In this document: piece after piece, positions 17,622 to 27,728 of the stretch
How the letters are laid out: each line of letters begins with the position of its first letter
Numbering within the stretch: the stretch's first letter is position 1
Source: Kutzneria chonburiensis
Lineage (GTDB): Bacteria > Actinomycetota > Actinomycetes > Mycobacteriales > Pseudonocardiaceae
Length of the DNA: 64,000 bases
NCBI RefSeq assembly: GCF_028622115.1
Contig: NZ_CP097263.1
Span: forward strand, 4,464,001 to 4,528,000
Reading direction: 5' to 3'
Program-made: the position numbers and the translations under genes
Notes under the pieces: generated by a model
Seen by the model: only the letters and a program-made list of their open reading frames with translations
Told to the model about the DNA's origin: nothing
Database searches by the model: none

Positions 17622-18274
17622 CCGCTTCGGCCCGCGAACTGTTGGAGACCGCCCGGAAGGACCTGGCGCCGGGCGAGCACGAGAACCGCCTGGTGCCGCT
17701 GATCGCCGCCGGCACCGCCTCGCGGAAAGCGCTCGCCGCGCTGGCCGCCGAGCAGCACCGCATCATCGTCAGCGACTGGCGCAGCTTCCTCGTGCTGGCG
17801 TCGCGCTGCGAGAACCCCGCCGCCGGCGCCTTCTTCTCCGGCCTCGCCGCCGGCGAGGGCCTGGCGTTGGACAACCTCGGCAAGTTCGCCACCGCCGCCG
17901 GGTTGGATGCCGCCGCACTGTCGGAGTACAGGCCGTTGGCCGGCTGCCAGGCCTATCCGTCCTATTTGGCCTGGTTGGCGTTGAACGGCGAGCCCACCGA
18001 CGTCACGTTGGCCGTCGTGGCCAACTTCGCCGCCTGGGGCAACTACTGCGCCGCCGTCGCCACCGGTTTGCGTACCCACTACGGCTTCGACGACGAGGGC
18101 TGCTCGTTCTTCGACTTCTTCGCCGCCCCCGCGCCCGACGGCGACGAGGCCGCCATCGCCATCGTGCAGGCCGGCCTCGACGCCGGCCGTGGCACCGACG
18201 CCGCCTTCGAGTACGGCCGCCTGATCCAGAGCTACGAGCTCATGTTCTGGAACACCCTGGCCGACCTGGCCTGA
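17618..18274 (+). CDS. TenA/thiaminase II-like protein
   Basis: 218-aa all-helical protein of the TenA/PqqC superfamily. The C-terminal QSYELMFWNTLADLA contains the Glu and Tyr of the active site, while NYCAAVATGLRTHYGF matches the central helix containing a Cys in the family position. TenA enzymes release hydroxymethylpyrimidine from thiamine or from aminomethylpyrimidine. Overlaps the NCS1 transporter by 4 bp; followed by a perfect terminator hairpin, so it closes the unit. Confidence 0.8.
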   Translation: MTASARELLETARKDLAPGEHENRLVPLIAAGTASRKALAALAAEQHRIIVSDWRSFLVLASRCENPAAGAFFSGLAAGEGLALDNLGKFATAAGLDAAALSEYRPLAGCQAYPSYLAWLALNGEPTDVTLAVVANFAAWGNYCAAVATGLRTHYGFDDEGCSFFDFFAAPAPDGDEAAIAIVQAGLDAGRGTDAAFEYGRLIQSYELMFWNTLADLA

Positions 18275-18310
18275 CCGCCCGCCCGCCCGAACGGGCGATG
18301 ATCCACCACA

Positions 18311-18336
18311 CGCCCCCGGCACCGGTGCCGGGGGCG
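18311..18336. terminator. Perfect 26-bp palindromic terminator
   Basis: CGCCCCCGGCACC is followed directly by its exact reverse complement GGTGCCGGGGGCG (18311-18336), 36 bp after the TenA-like stop. It makes a very stable GC hairpin without a T tract, as is normal for actinobacterial terminators. It lies just before the acyl-CoA synthetase gene and isolates the two units. Confidence 0.8.
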
Positions 18337-18370
18337 TTACGGTCGCCCGTCGTCGATGGATGGGGGCCAT

Positions 18371-19828
18371 GTGCAGAACTACGTCGCGGCCGTGCTGGCC
18401 GGCATCGGGACCGACCCGGAGCGTGTGGTCGTGCACCAGCCCGACGGCGGCACGATCACCGCCGCCGGGCTGACCGACCTCATTCACCGCTACGCCCACG
18501 CGTTGCGCGAGCGGGGCGTCGGTCGGGGCTCCACCGTGTCGATCATGTCGGACAACCGGGCCGAGGTGCAGGCCGCGCGCTACGCCACCAACCTGCTCGG
18601 GGCGCGGGTCGTCTCGCTGTACGAGGGCATGGCCGTCGACACGCTCGCCGTGATCGCCGCCGACGTCGAGACCGACGTGCTCGTCACCGACACGGCCCAT
18701 GCCGCCGACGGGGCGCGCATCGCCGAGCAGGCCACCATCAAGCACGTCCTGTCGTTCTCGGAGATGACCGGGCCGAGCACGCCGATCGAGCCGGTTCCGG
18801 TGCACGCCGACGACATCTACTGCGTGCGCCATACCGGCGGGACTACCGGGCATCCCAAGGGGATCCTGCTGCCGTTCGGTCCGCACACCGCCCAGCTCAC
18901 CGATCCGCGGCGGCCACGGCAGCCAGACGTGATGCTGGTGTGCAGCACCCTGGCCCACCTCGCCGGCATGATGGTCGACGGTGTGCTGTTGGCCGGCGGC
19001 AGCGTGGTCATCCAGACCCGTTTCGACCCGGCCTCGGTGCTGGACGCCATCGAGCGGCATCGGGTGCAGGTCACGTGGCTGCTGCCGGCTTTGCTCTACC
19101 AGCTGACCGAGCAGCAGCGCCGTTCGCCCGTGGACATCTCCAGCCTGCGGGTGATCCTCTACGGCGGGGCCTCGTCGTCACCGTCGCGGATGGCCGAGGC
19201 CGTCGAGGTGTTCGGGCCGATCTTCCTCCAGATGTACGCCCAGACCGAGGCCGGCGGCATCAGCGTCCTCATGCCGGCCGAGCACGCCCGGCCCGAGCTG
19301 CTCGGCACCGCCGGCCGGCCGTTCCCCGGCGTCGAGATCCGCATCGTCGACGACGCCGGCGACGACGCGCCGACCGGCGAGATCATCAAGCGGGCCGACG
19401 GCCAGTCCCGGGGCTACCTCAACAACCCCGAGCTGACCGCCCAGGTGTGGCGGGACGGCTGGGTGCACACCGGCGACGTCGGCTTCTTCGACGCTTCCGG
19501 CTACCTGCACGTCACCGACCGGCTCAAGGACATGATCATCGTCGTCGGCGGGCACGTGTACCCCACCGAGGTCGAGGAGGCGCTGCTCCGTCACCCCGCC
19601 ATCGCCGCCACCGCTGTGTTTGGCGTGCGGGATTCCGACGGCATCGAGCAGGTGCACGCCGCTTTGGTCCTGCGGTCGGAGCTCGACCTGGACGCCGTGC
19701 GGGCCCACGTGACCGAGCAGATGGGCCGTCAGTACGCGCCGGCCGCGATCACCGTGCTGGACGCGATTCCCCTGACCCCCGCCGGAAAACCCGACAAGAA
19801 GCTGCTCAGGGCTGCTGCTCGGGAGTGA
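18371..19828 (+). CDS. Acyl-CoA synthetase (AMP-forming, FadD-like)
   Basis: Activates a carboxylic acid to its CoA thioester through an acyl-adenylate. The ANL-superfamily motifs are present: P-loop-like HTGGTTGHPKG near residue 153, MYAQTEAGG (A4/A5), DGWVHTGDVGFFD (A7), DRLKDMIIVVGGHVYPTEVE (A8 hinge) and the C-terminal catalytic Lys in PAGKPDKKLLR. 485 aa from GTG 18371, which has GGGGG about seven bases upstream; ATG 18356 in the same frame is an alternative without a ribosome site. The 3' end overlaps the convergent GGDEF gene by 23 bp. Substrate unknown. Confidence 0.88.
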   Translation: MQNYVAAVLAGIGTDPERVVVHQPDGGTITAAGLTDLIHRYAHALRERGVGRGSTVSIMSDNRAEVQAARYATNLLGARVVSLYEGMAVDTLAVIAADVETDVLVTDTAHAADGARIAEQATIKHVLSFSEMTGPSTPIEPVPVHADDIYCVRHTGGTTGHPKGILLPFGPHTAQLTDPRRPRQPDVMLVCSTLAHLAGMMVDGVLLAGGSVVIQTRFDPASVLDAIERHRVQVTWLLPALLYQLTEQQRRSPVDISSLRVILYGGASSSPSRMAEAVEVFGPIFLQMYAQTEAGGISVLMPAEHARPELLGTAGRPFPGVEIRIVDDAGDDAPTGEIIKRADGQSRGYLNNPELTAQVWRDGWVHTGDVGFFDASGYLHVTDRLKDMIIVVGGHVYPTEVEEALLRHPAIAATAVFGVRDSDGIEQVHAALVLRSELDLDAVRAHVTEQMGRQYAPAAITVLDAIPLTPAGKPDKKLLRAAARE

Positions 19829-21908
19829 GTTCGGTGGGACGCTTGAGGTCGCCGACCTGGCCCCGGGCCAGCAGGTCGAGGAACAGGTCGACGACGTCGG
19901 GGTCGAACTGGGTGCCGCGGCCCTGACGGAGCTGCTCGGCGGCGGCGTCGACGGACAGCGCCGGCTGGTAGGGGCGGTCGACGAGCATGGCGGCCCACGA
20001 GTCGCAGATGGCGAGGACCCGGGCCTCCACGCGGATGCCGTTGCCCACGAGACGGGAGGGATAGCCGTTGCCGTCGTAACGCTCATGGTGCTGGCGGATG
20101 ATGTCGGCCACGACACCGAAGCCGGGGACCATCCGGGCCAAGCGGTAGCCGTACTCGGGGTGCTGGCGGACGAGGCGCCACTCGTCCTCGGTCAGGGCGG
20201 TGGGCTTGGTCAGGACGGCCTCGGGAATGACGATCTTGCCGATGTCGTGCAGCCGACCCGCGAGCTCGGCGTTGCGGGCGGTGGCCTCGTCCTGCCCGAG
20301 GGCGGTGACCAAGGTGTGCACCCAACGGCTGATGGCCAGGCTGTGTTCCTGGGCGTGCAGCAGGGCATCGACCTCGTCGGCGACATGACTGAGGTAGTCG
20401 ATCATCGCGGTGTGGTCGGTGACGGTGGCGGTGCTCGTCGCGGCGGCCTCGCCGATGACGACCCGGTCCCGGCCGCGGGCCTTGGCGACGTACAGGGCGC
20501 GGTCGGCGGTGGCGACGAGCTCGTTGGGACTGTCGCCGTGCAACGGGAAGCACGCGGCGCCGACGGAAACGGTGACGGCGATCCAGGTGTCCTCGGACAA
20601 CGCGACGGGACTACTGGCGACGCGCAGGCGCAGCCGCTCGGCGATGGTGGCCAGCTCGCTCAACGACGCCTCGGGCACCAGCAGCGCGAACTCCTCGCCG
20701 CCGTACCGAGCCAGCACGTCCCCGCCCCGAGCGGCCCCACGCAGCCGGGCGGCGATCTCGATCAGGGCCTGGTCGCCGGCCGGGTGCCCGTAGTGGTCGT
20801 TGATCGACTTGAAGTGGTCGACGTCCACGATGAACACGGCCAGCGAGCCGCCGGCCCGCCGCGCCCGCGCGACCTCGATGGGCAGCTGGGCCTCGAAGAA
20901 CCGCCGGGTGTGCAGTCCGGTCAACGCGTCGGTGATGGCCAGCCGCCGCTGGTCGGACACCAGACCGGCCAACCGAGCGATCGTCAGACCGAACAGCAGC
21001 GCGCAGGCCAACGCGATCACGGGGATGTCCCGAAGGTCGCCACGCGCGCTCTGGATGTACAGCGTCACCGGGGCGATCAGCGCGGCCCCGCACAGCGCGG
21101 CGATACGCGCCGGCCCGATGCTCGCGTCCCGCACGGGCGAGGGATCGGTGAGTCGAGCCATCGTCGGATGCAGCGCGGCCGCGCCCAGCGCGAGGTTGCC
21201 GGCCAGCCAGATGGCGTCGAGGTAGTTGCCGGTGACGTAGGTGCCGTCCAACTGCTGCGACACGTACATCGTGTCGGCGGCGACGAACGCGAGCATGTTG
21301 AACGTGAGCAGGTAGAACGAAGCCGGCCGCCGGCCGCCGCCGAGGATCAGTCGCAATGCCACGGTCAGCATGAGCAGGTCGAGCACCGGGTACGCGAGGG
21401 AGAAGGCCTTCACGACGACCGGGGCGTCCAGCCGCGCGTTGGGGGCGATCAGGAACAGCCAGGACAGCATGGCCGCGCCGACGCCGATCACGGCGGCGTC
21501 CAGCACGCCCGGCAGATCGCGCCCGGGCGTGCGGCGGCGGATCAGCAGCATCAGGCCGGCGACGACGAGCGGGTAGTGCGCCACGTACAGCGGGTCGGCG
21601 GCGCCGGGGTAGTCGAGGACGCCGAGCGCGTAGTGGGAGATGTAGAAGGTGGCGTCGGCGGCTGCGTAGACGACCTGGCTCAGCGCCAGCAGCAGCCACG
21701 GCAGCCGGGGCCGCGGCCGGTGGCGCACCAGACCGAAGATCACCATGACGGCGGCGGAAGCGCTGTCGAGGCAGTACAGCGTGATTCTGACGCCGGCCCC
21801 GGCCCCTTCGGTCGGCACGAGGTAGTAGGCGAGCATCACGAGTGCGCCGACCGACAGGTAGCCGATCCACAACCGGTCGTTGTCGGAACGCGGACCCCTC
21901 GCGCCCAT
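19806..21908 (-). CDS. Membrane GGDEF plus HD-GYP protein (c-di-GMP turnover)
   Basis: 700 aa. Residues 1-310 carry about eight to nine membrane segments (MASE-like sensor). A GGDEF domain follows (DALTGLHTRRFF at 327-338, active GGEEF at 403-407, inhibitory I-site RGGD at 394-397). The C-terminal HD domain has the HD pair at 554-555 and HHERYDGNGYP at 607-617, the HD-GYP signature. The protein therefore has intact motifs for both making and degrading cyclic di-GMP at the membrane. Starts at ATG 21908. The likely regulated output cannot be seen from neighbours. Confidence 0.92.
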   Translation of the reverse strand: MGARGPRSDNDRLWIGYLSVGALVMLAYYLVPTEGAGAGVRITLYCLDSASAAVMVIFGLVRHRPRPRLPWLLLALSQVVYAAADATFYISHYALGVLDYPGAADPLYVAHYPLVVAGLMLLIRRRTPGRDLPGVLDAAVIGVGAAMLSWLFLIAPNARLDAPVVVKAFSLAYPVLDLLMLTVALRLILGGGRRPASFYLLTFNMLAFVAADTMYVSQQLDGTYVTGNYLDAIWLAGNLALGAAALHPTMARLTDPSPVRDASIGPARIAALCGAALIAPVTLYIQSARGDLRDIPVIALACALLFGLTIARLAGLVSDQRRLAITDALTGLHTRRFFEAQLPIEVARARRAGGSLAVFIVDVDHFKSINDHYGHPAGDQALIEIAARLRGAARGGDVLARYGGEEFALLVPEASLSELATIAERLRLRVASSPVALSEDTWIAVTVSVGAACFPLHGDSPNELVATADRALYVAKARGRDRVVIGEAAATSTATVTDHTAMIDYLSHVADEVDALLHAQEHSLAISRWVHTLVTALGQDEATARNAELAGRLHDIGKIVIPEAVLTKPTALTEDEWRLVRQHPEYGYRLARMVPGFGVVADIIRQHHERYDGNGYPSRLVGNGIRVEARVLAICDSWAAMLVDRPYQPALSVDAAAEQLRQGRGTQFDPDVVDLFLDLLARGQVGDLKRPTELTPEQQP

Positions 21909-22074
21909 GCAAGCACCCTCTCATCCGGAATTGGCCGACGGATCTGCGCACCGCCGCCATCCCCGATCGCGTAGCGCTCAGGATAGGGGATAACGCCGGT
22001 ACGGCCGTGCCAAAGAGGGGGACGAAAGAGCAGCTCGCATTTTCGGGCCGATTTACAACGTGCCAGGTGAAGGG

Positions 22075-22119
22075 CCGGTGTGGGTTGACTAAGCCGCCGC
22101 GCATGTCAACCCACACCGG
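22075..22119. repeat. Perfect 15-bp inverted repeat in a 305-bp intergenic gap
   Basis: CCGGTGTGGGTTGAC (22075-22089) and its exact reverse complement GTCAACCCACACCGG (22105-22119) flank a 15-base spacer. The gap 21909-22213 lies between divergent GGDEF and dehydratase genes, so this is not the terminator of a visible gene. It could be an operator, a hairpin in a 5' leader or part of a small RNA. The rest of the gap holds the LacI-type site at 22169-22176 and nothing else I can name. Confidence 0.7.
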
Positions 22120-22166
22120 GGTTCGTGCTGCTCCCTCGGGGTAGCCCCGGGTTGCTGAAACACACA

Positions 22167-22179
22167 GTAAACGTTTTCA
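22167..22179. promoter_or_regulatory. LacI-type operator upstream of dehydratase
   Basis: AGTAAACGTTTTC at about 22167-22179 is centred on the perfect palindrome AAACGTTT (22169-22176) with the CG centre typical of LacI/GalR operators. It is about 35 bp upstream of the dehydratase start. The LacI-family gene immediately downstream of the dehydratase is the obvious candidate regulator, giving substrate-responsive control (inference). Confidence 0.6.
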
Positions 22180-22213
22180 ATGACGGTGTCCAGAGCGAAC
22201 GAGGAGGCAGCGG

Positions 22214-23919
<1,706 letters not shown>

Positions 23920-23964
23920 GGCGAAGATCCCGTACAGTTCCGGTTGCTCCAGGAAGGCAGGTGG

Positions 23965-24950
23965 ATGTCGGTGGCAGTGACCATTCGCGACGTGGCGCGG
24001 CAGGCGCAGGTGTCGGTGGCCACGGTGTCGCGCGCGCTCACCTCACCCGACCTGGTGCGGGCGACGACGAGGAACGCGTGCTCGCGGTCGCGGCCGACCT
24101 CGGCTACCAGCCCAATCTGGCCGCACGTGGCCTGATCACCGGCAAGACCGGCAACATCGGCATCGTGGTGCCCGACCTGAACAACCCGTTCTTCACCGGG
24201 GTGCTCAAGGGCGTGCAGAACCAGGCCCGGATGGCCAGCCACGCGGTGTTCGTCGCGGACAGCGACGAGGACCCGGCGGCCGAGGAGCAGCTGGTGCGGG
24301 CCATGGCCAAGCAGGTCGACGGCGTCATCCTGTGCTCGCCCGGCATCGACGAGCAGCAGGTGCGGGAGCTGGCCGACAGCACGACACTGGTGCTGCTGAA
24401 CCGCCGCATGCGGGGCGTGCCGGCGGCGCTGATGAACTCCGGCTCGGGCATGCGCCAGGTCATCGACCACCTGGTGGCGCTGGGCCACCACCGGATCGCC
24501 TTCCTCAACGGGCCGCGCACCTCGTGGTCGAACAAGGAACGTCGCCGCGGGCTGCGCGTCGCCGTGCAGCGCCACGATGTCGACCTGGTCGACATGGGGC
24601 CGTTCCCGCCGCGCTACGAGGGCGGTCTACAGGCGGCCGACCTGGCGATGGCCGAGAAGGTGACGGCCATCGTGGCGTACAACGACATCATGGCCCTCGG
24701 TGTGCTGGCCCGACTGCGCGACCGCGGCGTGCGGGTGCCGGAGGACGTGTCGCTGACCGGCTTCGACGACCTGATGTTCGGGGCGCTGTGCCAGCCGCCG
24801 CTGACCACGGTGGCGATGCCGGTCGTGCCGGCCGGGCGGCTGGCCGTGGACCTGCTGTTGGACCGGTTGGCCAACCGGGACGCCGAGGTGCGGCAGGAGG
24901 AGCTGGACACCCAGCTCATCGTGCGCGCGACCACGGCGCCGCCGGCGTAA
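23965..24950 (+). pseudogene. LacI-family transcriptional regulator, frameshifted
   Basis: N-terminal LacI helix-turn-helix VTIRDVARQAQVSVATVSRAL is intact from ATG 23965 (AGGAAGG upstream). The frame breaks at 24061-24062; adding one C (GGGCC instead of GGGC) restores LVRADDEERVLAVAADLGYQPN and an open frame to 24950, about 328 aa, with a periplasmic-binding-type effector domain (GNIGIVVPDLNNPFF, VSLTGFDDL). Lies 45 bp after the dehydratase, probably on the same message, and likely binds the AAACGTTT site at 22169. Confidence 0.8.
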
Positions 24951-24972
24951 GACCCATTACCGGGTTTACCTC

Positions 24973-25806
24973 TTACGGCTTGGGGAGGGCACAGCCGGCC
25001 TTGGTCAGATCGACCGCGCTGCCGGTCATGCAGCCGGCGAGCAGGTAGGTCTCCTCGCCGTAGTTCGTTCCCTCGTGGACGGTGACGTTGCCGGACTGGT
25101 CGACCTCACACGGGTTGTCGACGGTGCAGCGCTCGCCGTTCTCGTTGCCGGTGTTGTTGATGCCGATCAGCTTGCCGCTGGGGTCCTCGATCGGGGAGCC
25201 CGAGGTGCCGCCGATGGTGTTGCAGGTGGACGTGTAGCGGATCGAGTCCTTCCAGGTCCAGTCGCCTTCCTTGAGGCGGTAGACGAAGCCGTCGATGTTG
25301 CAGCTGTAGATCCGCTTCCAGTAGCCCGAGACCACCTTGATCGCGGTGCCGGCGGTCGGGTGCACCGTGGAGATCTCCAGCGGGCTGATGCCGTACCGGG
25401 ACTTGATCGCGTCGTAGGTGGTGTTCAGCTGGTAGAGCGTGATGTCCGTGTCGGTCATGGTGGCGTAGGCGACCTTGGACGCGCGCAGCGTGCCCAGGTT
25501 GCCGCCGGTCGGGGAGAGCAGCGTGAACGACCGGCTGGACGACCGGTTGACCAGGACCTCGCCCGGGTCGAGGAAGCCGCCCTCGTAGCAGTGGCCGTTG
25601 GTCAGGACCAGGGCCGGGCCGGAGGTCGGGGCGCTGCCCAGCTTGACCAGGGAGCCGGAGCAGTTGTTCAGGGCGACCGTGCCGGAGAAGTCGATGGCCG
25701 CGACAGCAGGGAGTGTGGACTGCGCGGCGGTGGCCGTGGGGACGGCGACTGCTGAGGTGGCGAGCAGGGCGCCGAAGAGGGCGCCGAGCAGGGCGCGCTT
25801 GCGCAT
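24973..25806 (-). CDS. Secreted trypsin-like serine protease
   Basis: 277-aa chymotrypsin-fold protease with a signal peptide (MRKRALLGALFGALLATSAVA, cleavage near TATAA). The catalytic His is in TNGHC, the Ser in GTSGSP, and the Asp probably in MTDTDITL. Several Cys pairs suit an extracellular enzyme. No separate pro-domain of the S1E (alpha-lytic) type is obvious. Convergent with the LacI gene (22 bp gap). The longer open frame upstream of 25806 runs through intergenic and opposite-strand DNA and is not used. Confidence 0.85.
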   Translation of the reverse strand: MRKRALLGALFGALLATSAVAVPTATAAQSTLPAVAAIDFSGTVALNNCSGSLVKLGSAPTSGPALVLTNGHCYEGGFLDPGEVLVNRSSSRSFTLLSPTGGNLGTLRASKVAYATMTDTDITLYQLNTTYDAIKSRYGISPLEISTVHPTAGTAIKVVSGYWKRIYSCNIDGFVYRLKEGDWTWKDSIRYTSTCNTIGGTSGSPIEDPSGKLIGINNTGNENGERCTVDNPCEVDQSGNVTVHEGTNYGEETYLLAGCMTGSAVDLTKAGCALPKP

Positions 25807-25941
25807 GGCAGGGATCCTTCCGTGACTCCAGGGCGTGACACGGTGTAGCAGTGTCGGACCAGTTGACCGGCTAGGCGCACCGGTCGGTACCCGCCGGAAG
25901 TCGGACGTTTCACCCACGTGAGCGACCGGGGGGACGCTACG

Positions 25942-25982
25942 TGAGTGGCTCATTTGCGCTCCAGGGCCACCTGAGCCACTCA
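25942..25982. repeat. Inverted repeat TGAGTGGCTCA / TGAGCCACTCA
   Basis: TGAGTGGCTCA (25942-25952) and its exact reverse complement TGAGCCACTCA (25972-25982) are separated by 19 bases within the 267-bp gap between the divergent protease and DUF969 genes. It resembles an intergenic palindrome rather than a terminator of either gene, since both are transcribed away from it. Function unknown. Confidence 0.55.
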
Positions 25983-26021
25983 GGTGCGGGCCACCACCGT
26001 CCGTAGTAGCGTCTTGTAGGA

Positions 26022-26032
26022 TTGTTGAACAA
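26022..26032. promoter_or_regulatory. GntR/FadR-type operator upstream of DUF969-DUF979-pcp
   Basis: TTGTTGAACAA at 26022-26032 matches the known FadR-subfamily GntR consensus TNGTNNNACNA at every fixed position and is symmetrical apart from its centre. It is 41 bp upstream of the DUF969 start, at the expected promoter position. No GntR gene of that subfamily lies in the window, so the regulator would be encoded elsewhere. Confidence 0.55.
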
Positions 26033-26073
26033 CCCTTACCCTCCTGGGAACCCCATCCCGTGAAGGAGGTCAC

Positions 26074-26763
26074 ATGATCGTCCTCATCGGCGTCGCCCTT
26101 GTGGTGATCGGCTTCGCGCTGCGGCTCAATCCGATGCTGGTCGTCACCGTCTCCGGCATCGTCACGGCCCTGCTCGGCGGCCTCAACCCGGTCGCCATCC
26201 TGGACACCTTCGGCACCGGCTTCGCCGGCAACCGCTCGGTCACCATCTACGTGATCACCCTCCCGGCGATCGGCCTGCTCGAACGGTACGGCCTGCAACA
26301 GCAGGCCGCGCGTCTGATCGGCAAGCTGCGCGCGCTGACCACCGGCCGCCTGCTCGCGGCGTACATGCTGATCCGGCAGGGCACCTCGGCGCTCGGGCTG
26401 ACCGGCATGTGCGGGCCGGCCCAGACCGTCCGGCCGCTGATCTCCCCCATGGCGCTGGCCGCCGCGCTGCGCCGGCACGGCGAGCTGTCCGACCGGCAGA
26501 TCGAACGCGTGAAAGCCTTCTCCGCCAGCTCGGACACCGTCGGACTGTTCTTCGGCGAGGACATCTTCCTTGCCGTCGGGTCGATCCTGCTGATCACGAG
26601 CTTCGTGGACAGCACGTACCACCTGAAGCTGGACGCGCTCCAGATCGCGGTCTGGGCCATTCCGACCGCCGTCTGCGCGTACCTCATCCACGGCGCCCGG
26701 CTGCTGTGGCTCGACCGGAGCCTGGCCAAGACCTCCACCAAGCAGGAGGTGGCAGCGCAATGA
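26074..26763 (+). CDS. DUF969 membrane protein, probable pyroglutamate transport subunit
   Basis: 229-aa hydrophobic protein with about five to six membrane segments, matching the DUF969 family (GMCGPAQTVRPLISPMA and FFGEDIFLAVGSILL are characteristic conserved stretches). DUF969 and DUF979 proteins occur together and beside pyroglutamyl peptidase genes; a role in moving 5-oxoproline or its peptides across the membrane is inferred from that association. ATG 26074 with GAAGGAGG upstream; overlaps the DUF979 gene by 4 bp. Confidence 0.82.
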   Translation: MIVLIGVALVVIGFALRLNPMLVVTVSGIVTALLGGLNPVAILDTFGTGFAGNRSVTIYVITLPAIGLLERYGLQQQAARLIGKLRALTTGRLLAAYMLIRQGTSALGLTGMCGPAQTVRPLISPMALAAALRRHGELSDRQIERVKAFSASSDTVGLFFGEDIFLAVGSILLITSFVDSTYHLKLDALQIAVWAIPTAVCAYLIHGARLLWLDRSLAKTSTKQEVAAQ

Positions 26764-27725
26764 TCGACGCCGAGTGGCTGTACTGGGCGTGTGGCCTGTT
26801 CTTCCTGATCGGCGCGGGTTTCAGCTATCGCCGCGCGCAGTACGGCGGCGCCGCGTTCTGGGCGCTGCTGGGACTTTCCTTCTGCTACTCCACGTTCGTC
26901 GTCAACAAGACCGCGCCGCCGTGGCCGCTGGGGCTGGCCGTGCTGGTCATCGCCGGGTTGGCCGGCTTCGGGGCCCTGGGCCGGACGACCATTGCCACCA
27001 CCGGTCAGGCCGACCGCATCTCCGCGGCCAACACGTTGCGCAGCAAGCTGTTCATCCCCGCGCTGATGATTCCCCTGGTGGCGCTGATCTTCGGCACGAT
27101 GATCGTGTCCATCAAGGTCGGCGGGAAGCCGTTGCTGGCCACCGGCACCGCGACCCTGACCGGTCTCGGCGTCGGCGCGATCGTCGCCACCGCGGTCGGG
27201 CTCGTGCTGCTGCGGCCGGCCGGTGGCGTGAAGCTGACGCTGCCGCTCGTCGAGGGCACCCGGCTGTTGCAGTCCATCGGCTGGGCCGTCGTGCTGCCGC
27301 AGATGCTGGCCGTGCTGGGCCTGGTGTTCGCCAACTCCGGCGTCGGGACCGCCGTCGGCACCATCGTGTCGGCGATCCTGCCCAAGGGATCGCTGCTCAT
27401 CGCCGTGATCCTGTACTGCGTCGGCATGGCGCTGTTCACCATCGTCATGGGCAACGCGTTCGCCGCTTTTCCCGTGATGACCGCCGCGATCGGCTGGCCC
27501 GTGCTGATCCAGGGCTTCCACGGCAACCCGGCGATCGTGTTCGCCGTGGGCATGCTGGCCGGGTTCTGTGGCACGCTGTGCACGCCGATGGCGGCCAACT
27601 TCAACATCGTGCCGGCCGTGCTGCTGGAGATGAAGGACCGCTACGGGCCGATCAAGGCGCAGCTGCCGACCGCCGGGCCGCTGCTGGTGTGCAACATCGC
27701 GATCATGTACCTGATGGGATTCTGA
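26760..27725 (+). CDS. DUF979 membrane protein, partner of DUF969
   Basis: 321-aa integral membrane protein with about nine hydrophobic segments, matching the DUF979 family. The C-terminal half has GNAFAAFPVMTAAIG and FCGTLCTPMAANFNIVPA, conserved in the family and resembling a transporter core. ATGA overlap with DUF969 and three bases before pcp indicate a single message. It probably forms a heteromeric permease with DUF969 (inference). Confidence 0.82.
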   Translation: MIDAEWLYWACGLFFLIGAGFSYRRAQYGGAAFWALLGLSFCYSTFVVNKTAPPWPLGLAVLVIAGLAGFGALGRTTIATTGQADRISAANTLRSKLFIPALMIPLVALIFGTMIVSIKVGGKPLLATGTATLTGLGVGAIVATAVGLVLLRPAGGVKLTLPLVEGTRLLQSIGWAVVLPQMLAVLGLVFANSGVGTAVGTIVSAILPKGSLLIAVILYCVGMALFTIVMGNAFAAFPVMTAAIGWPVLIQGFHGNPAIVFAVGMLAGFCGTLCTPMAANFNIVPAVLLEMKDRYGPIKAQLPTAGPLLVCNIAIMYLMGF

Positions 27726-27728
27726 GCC

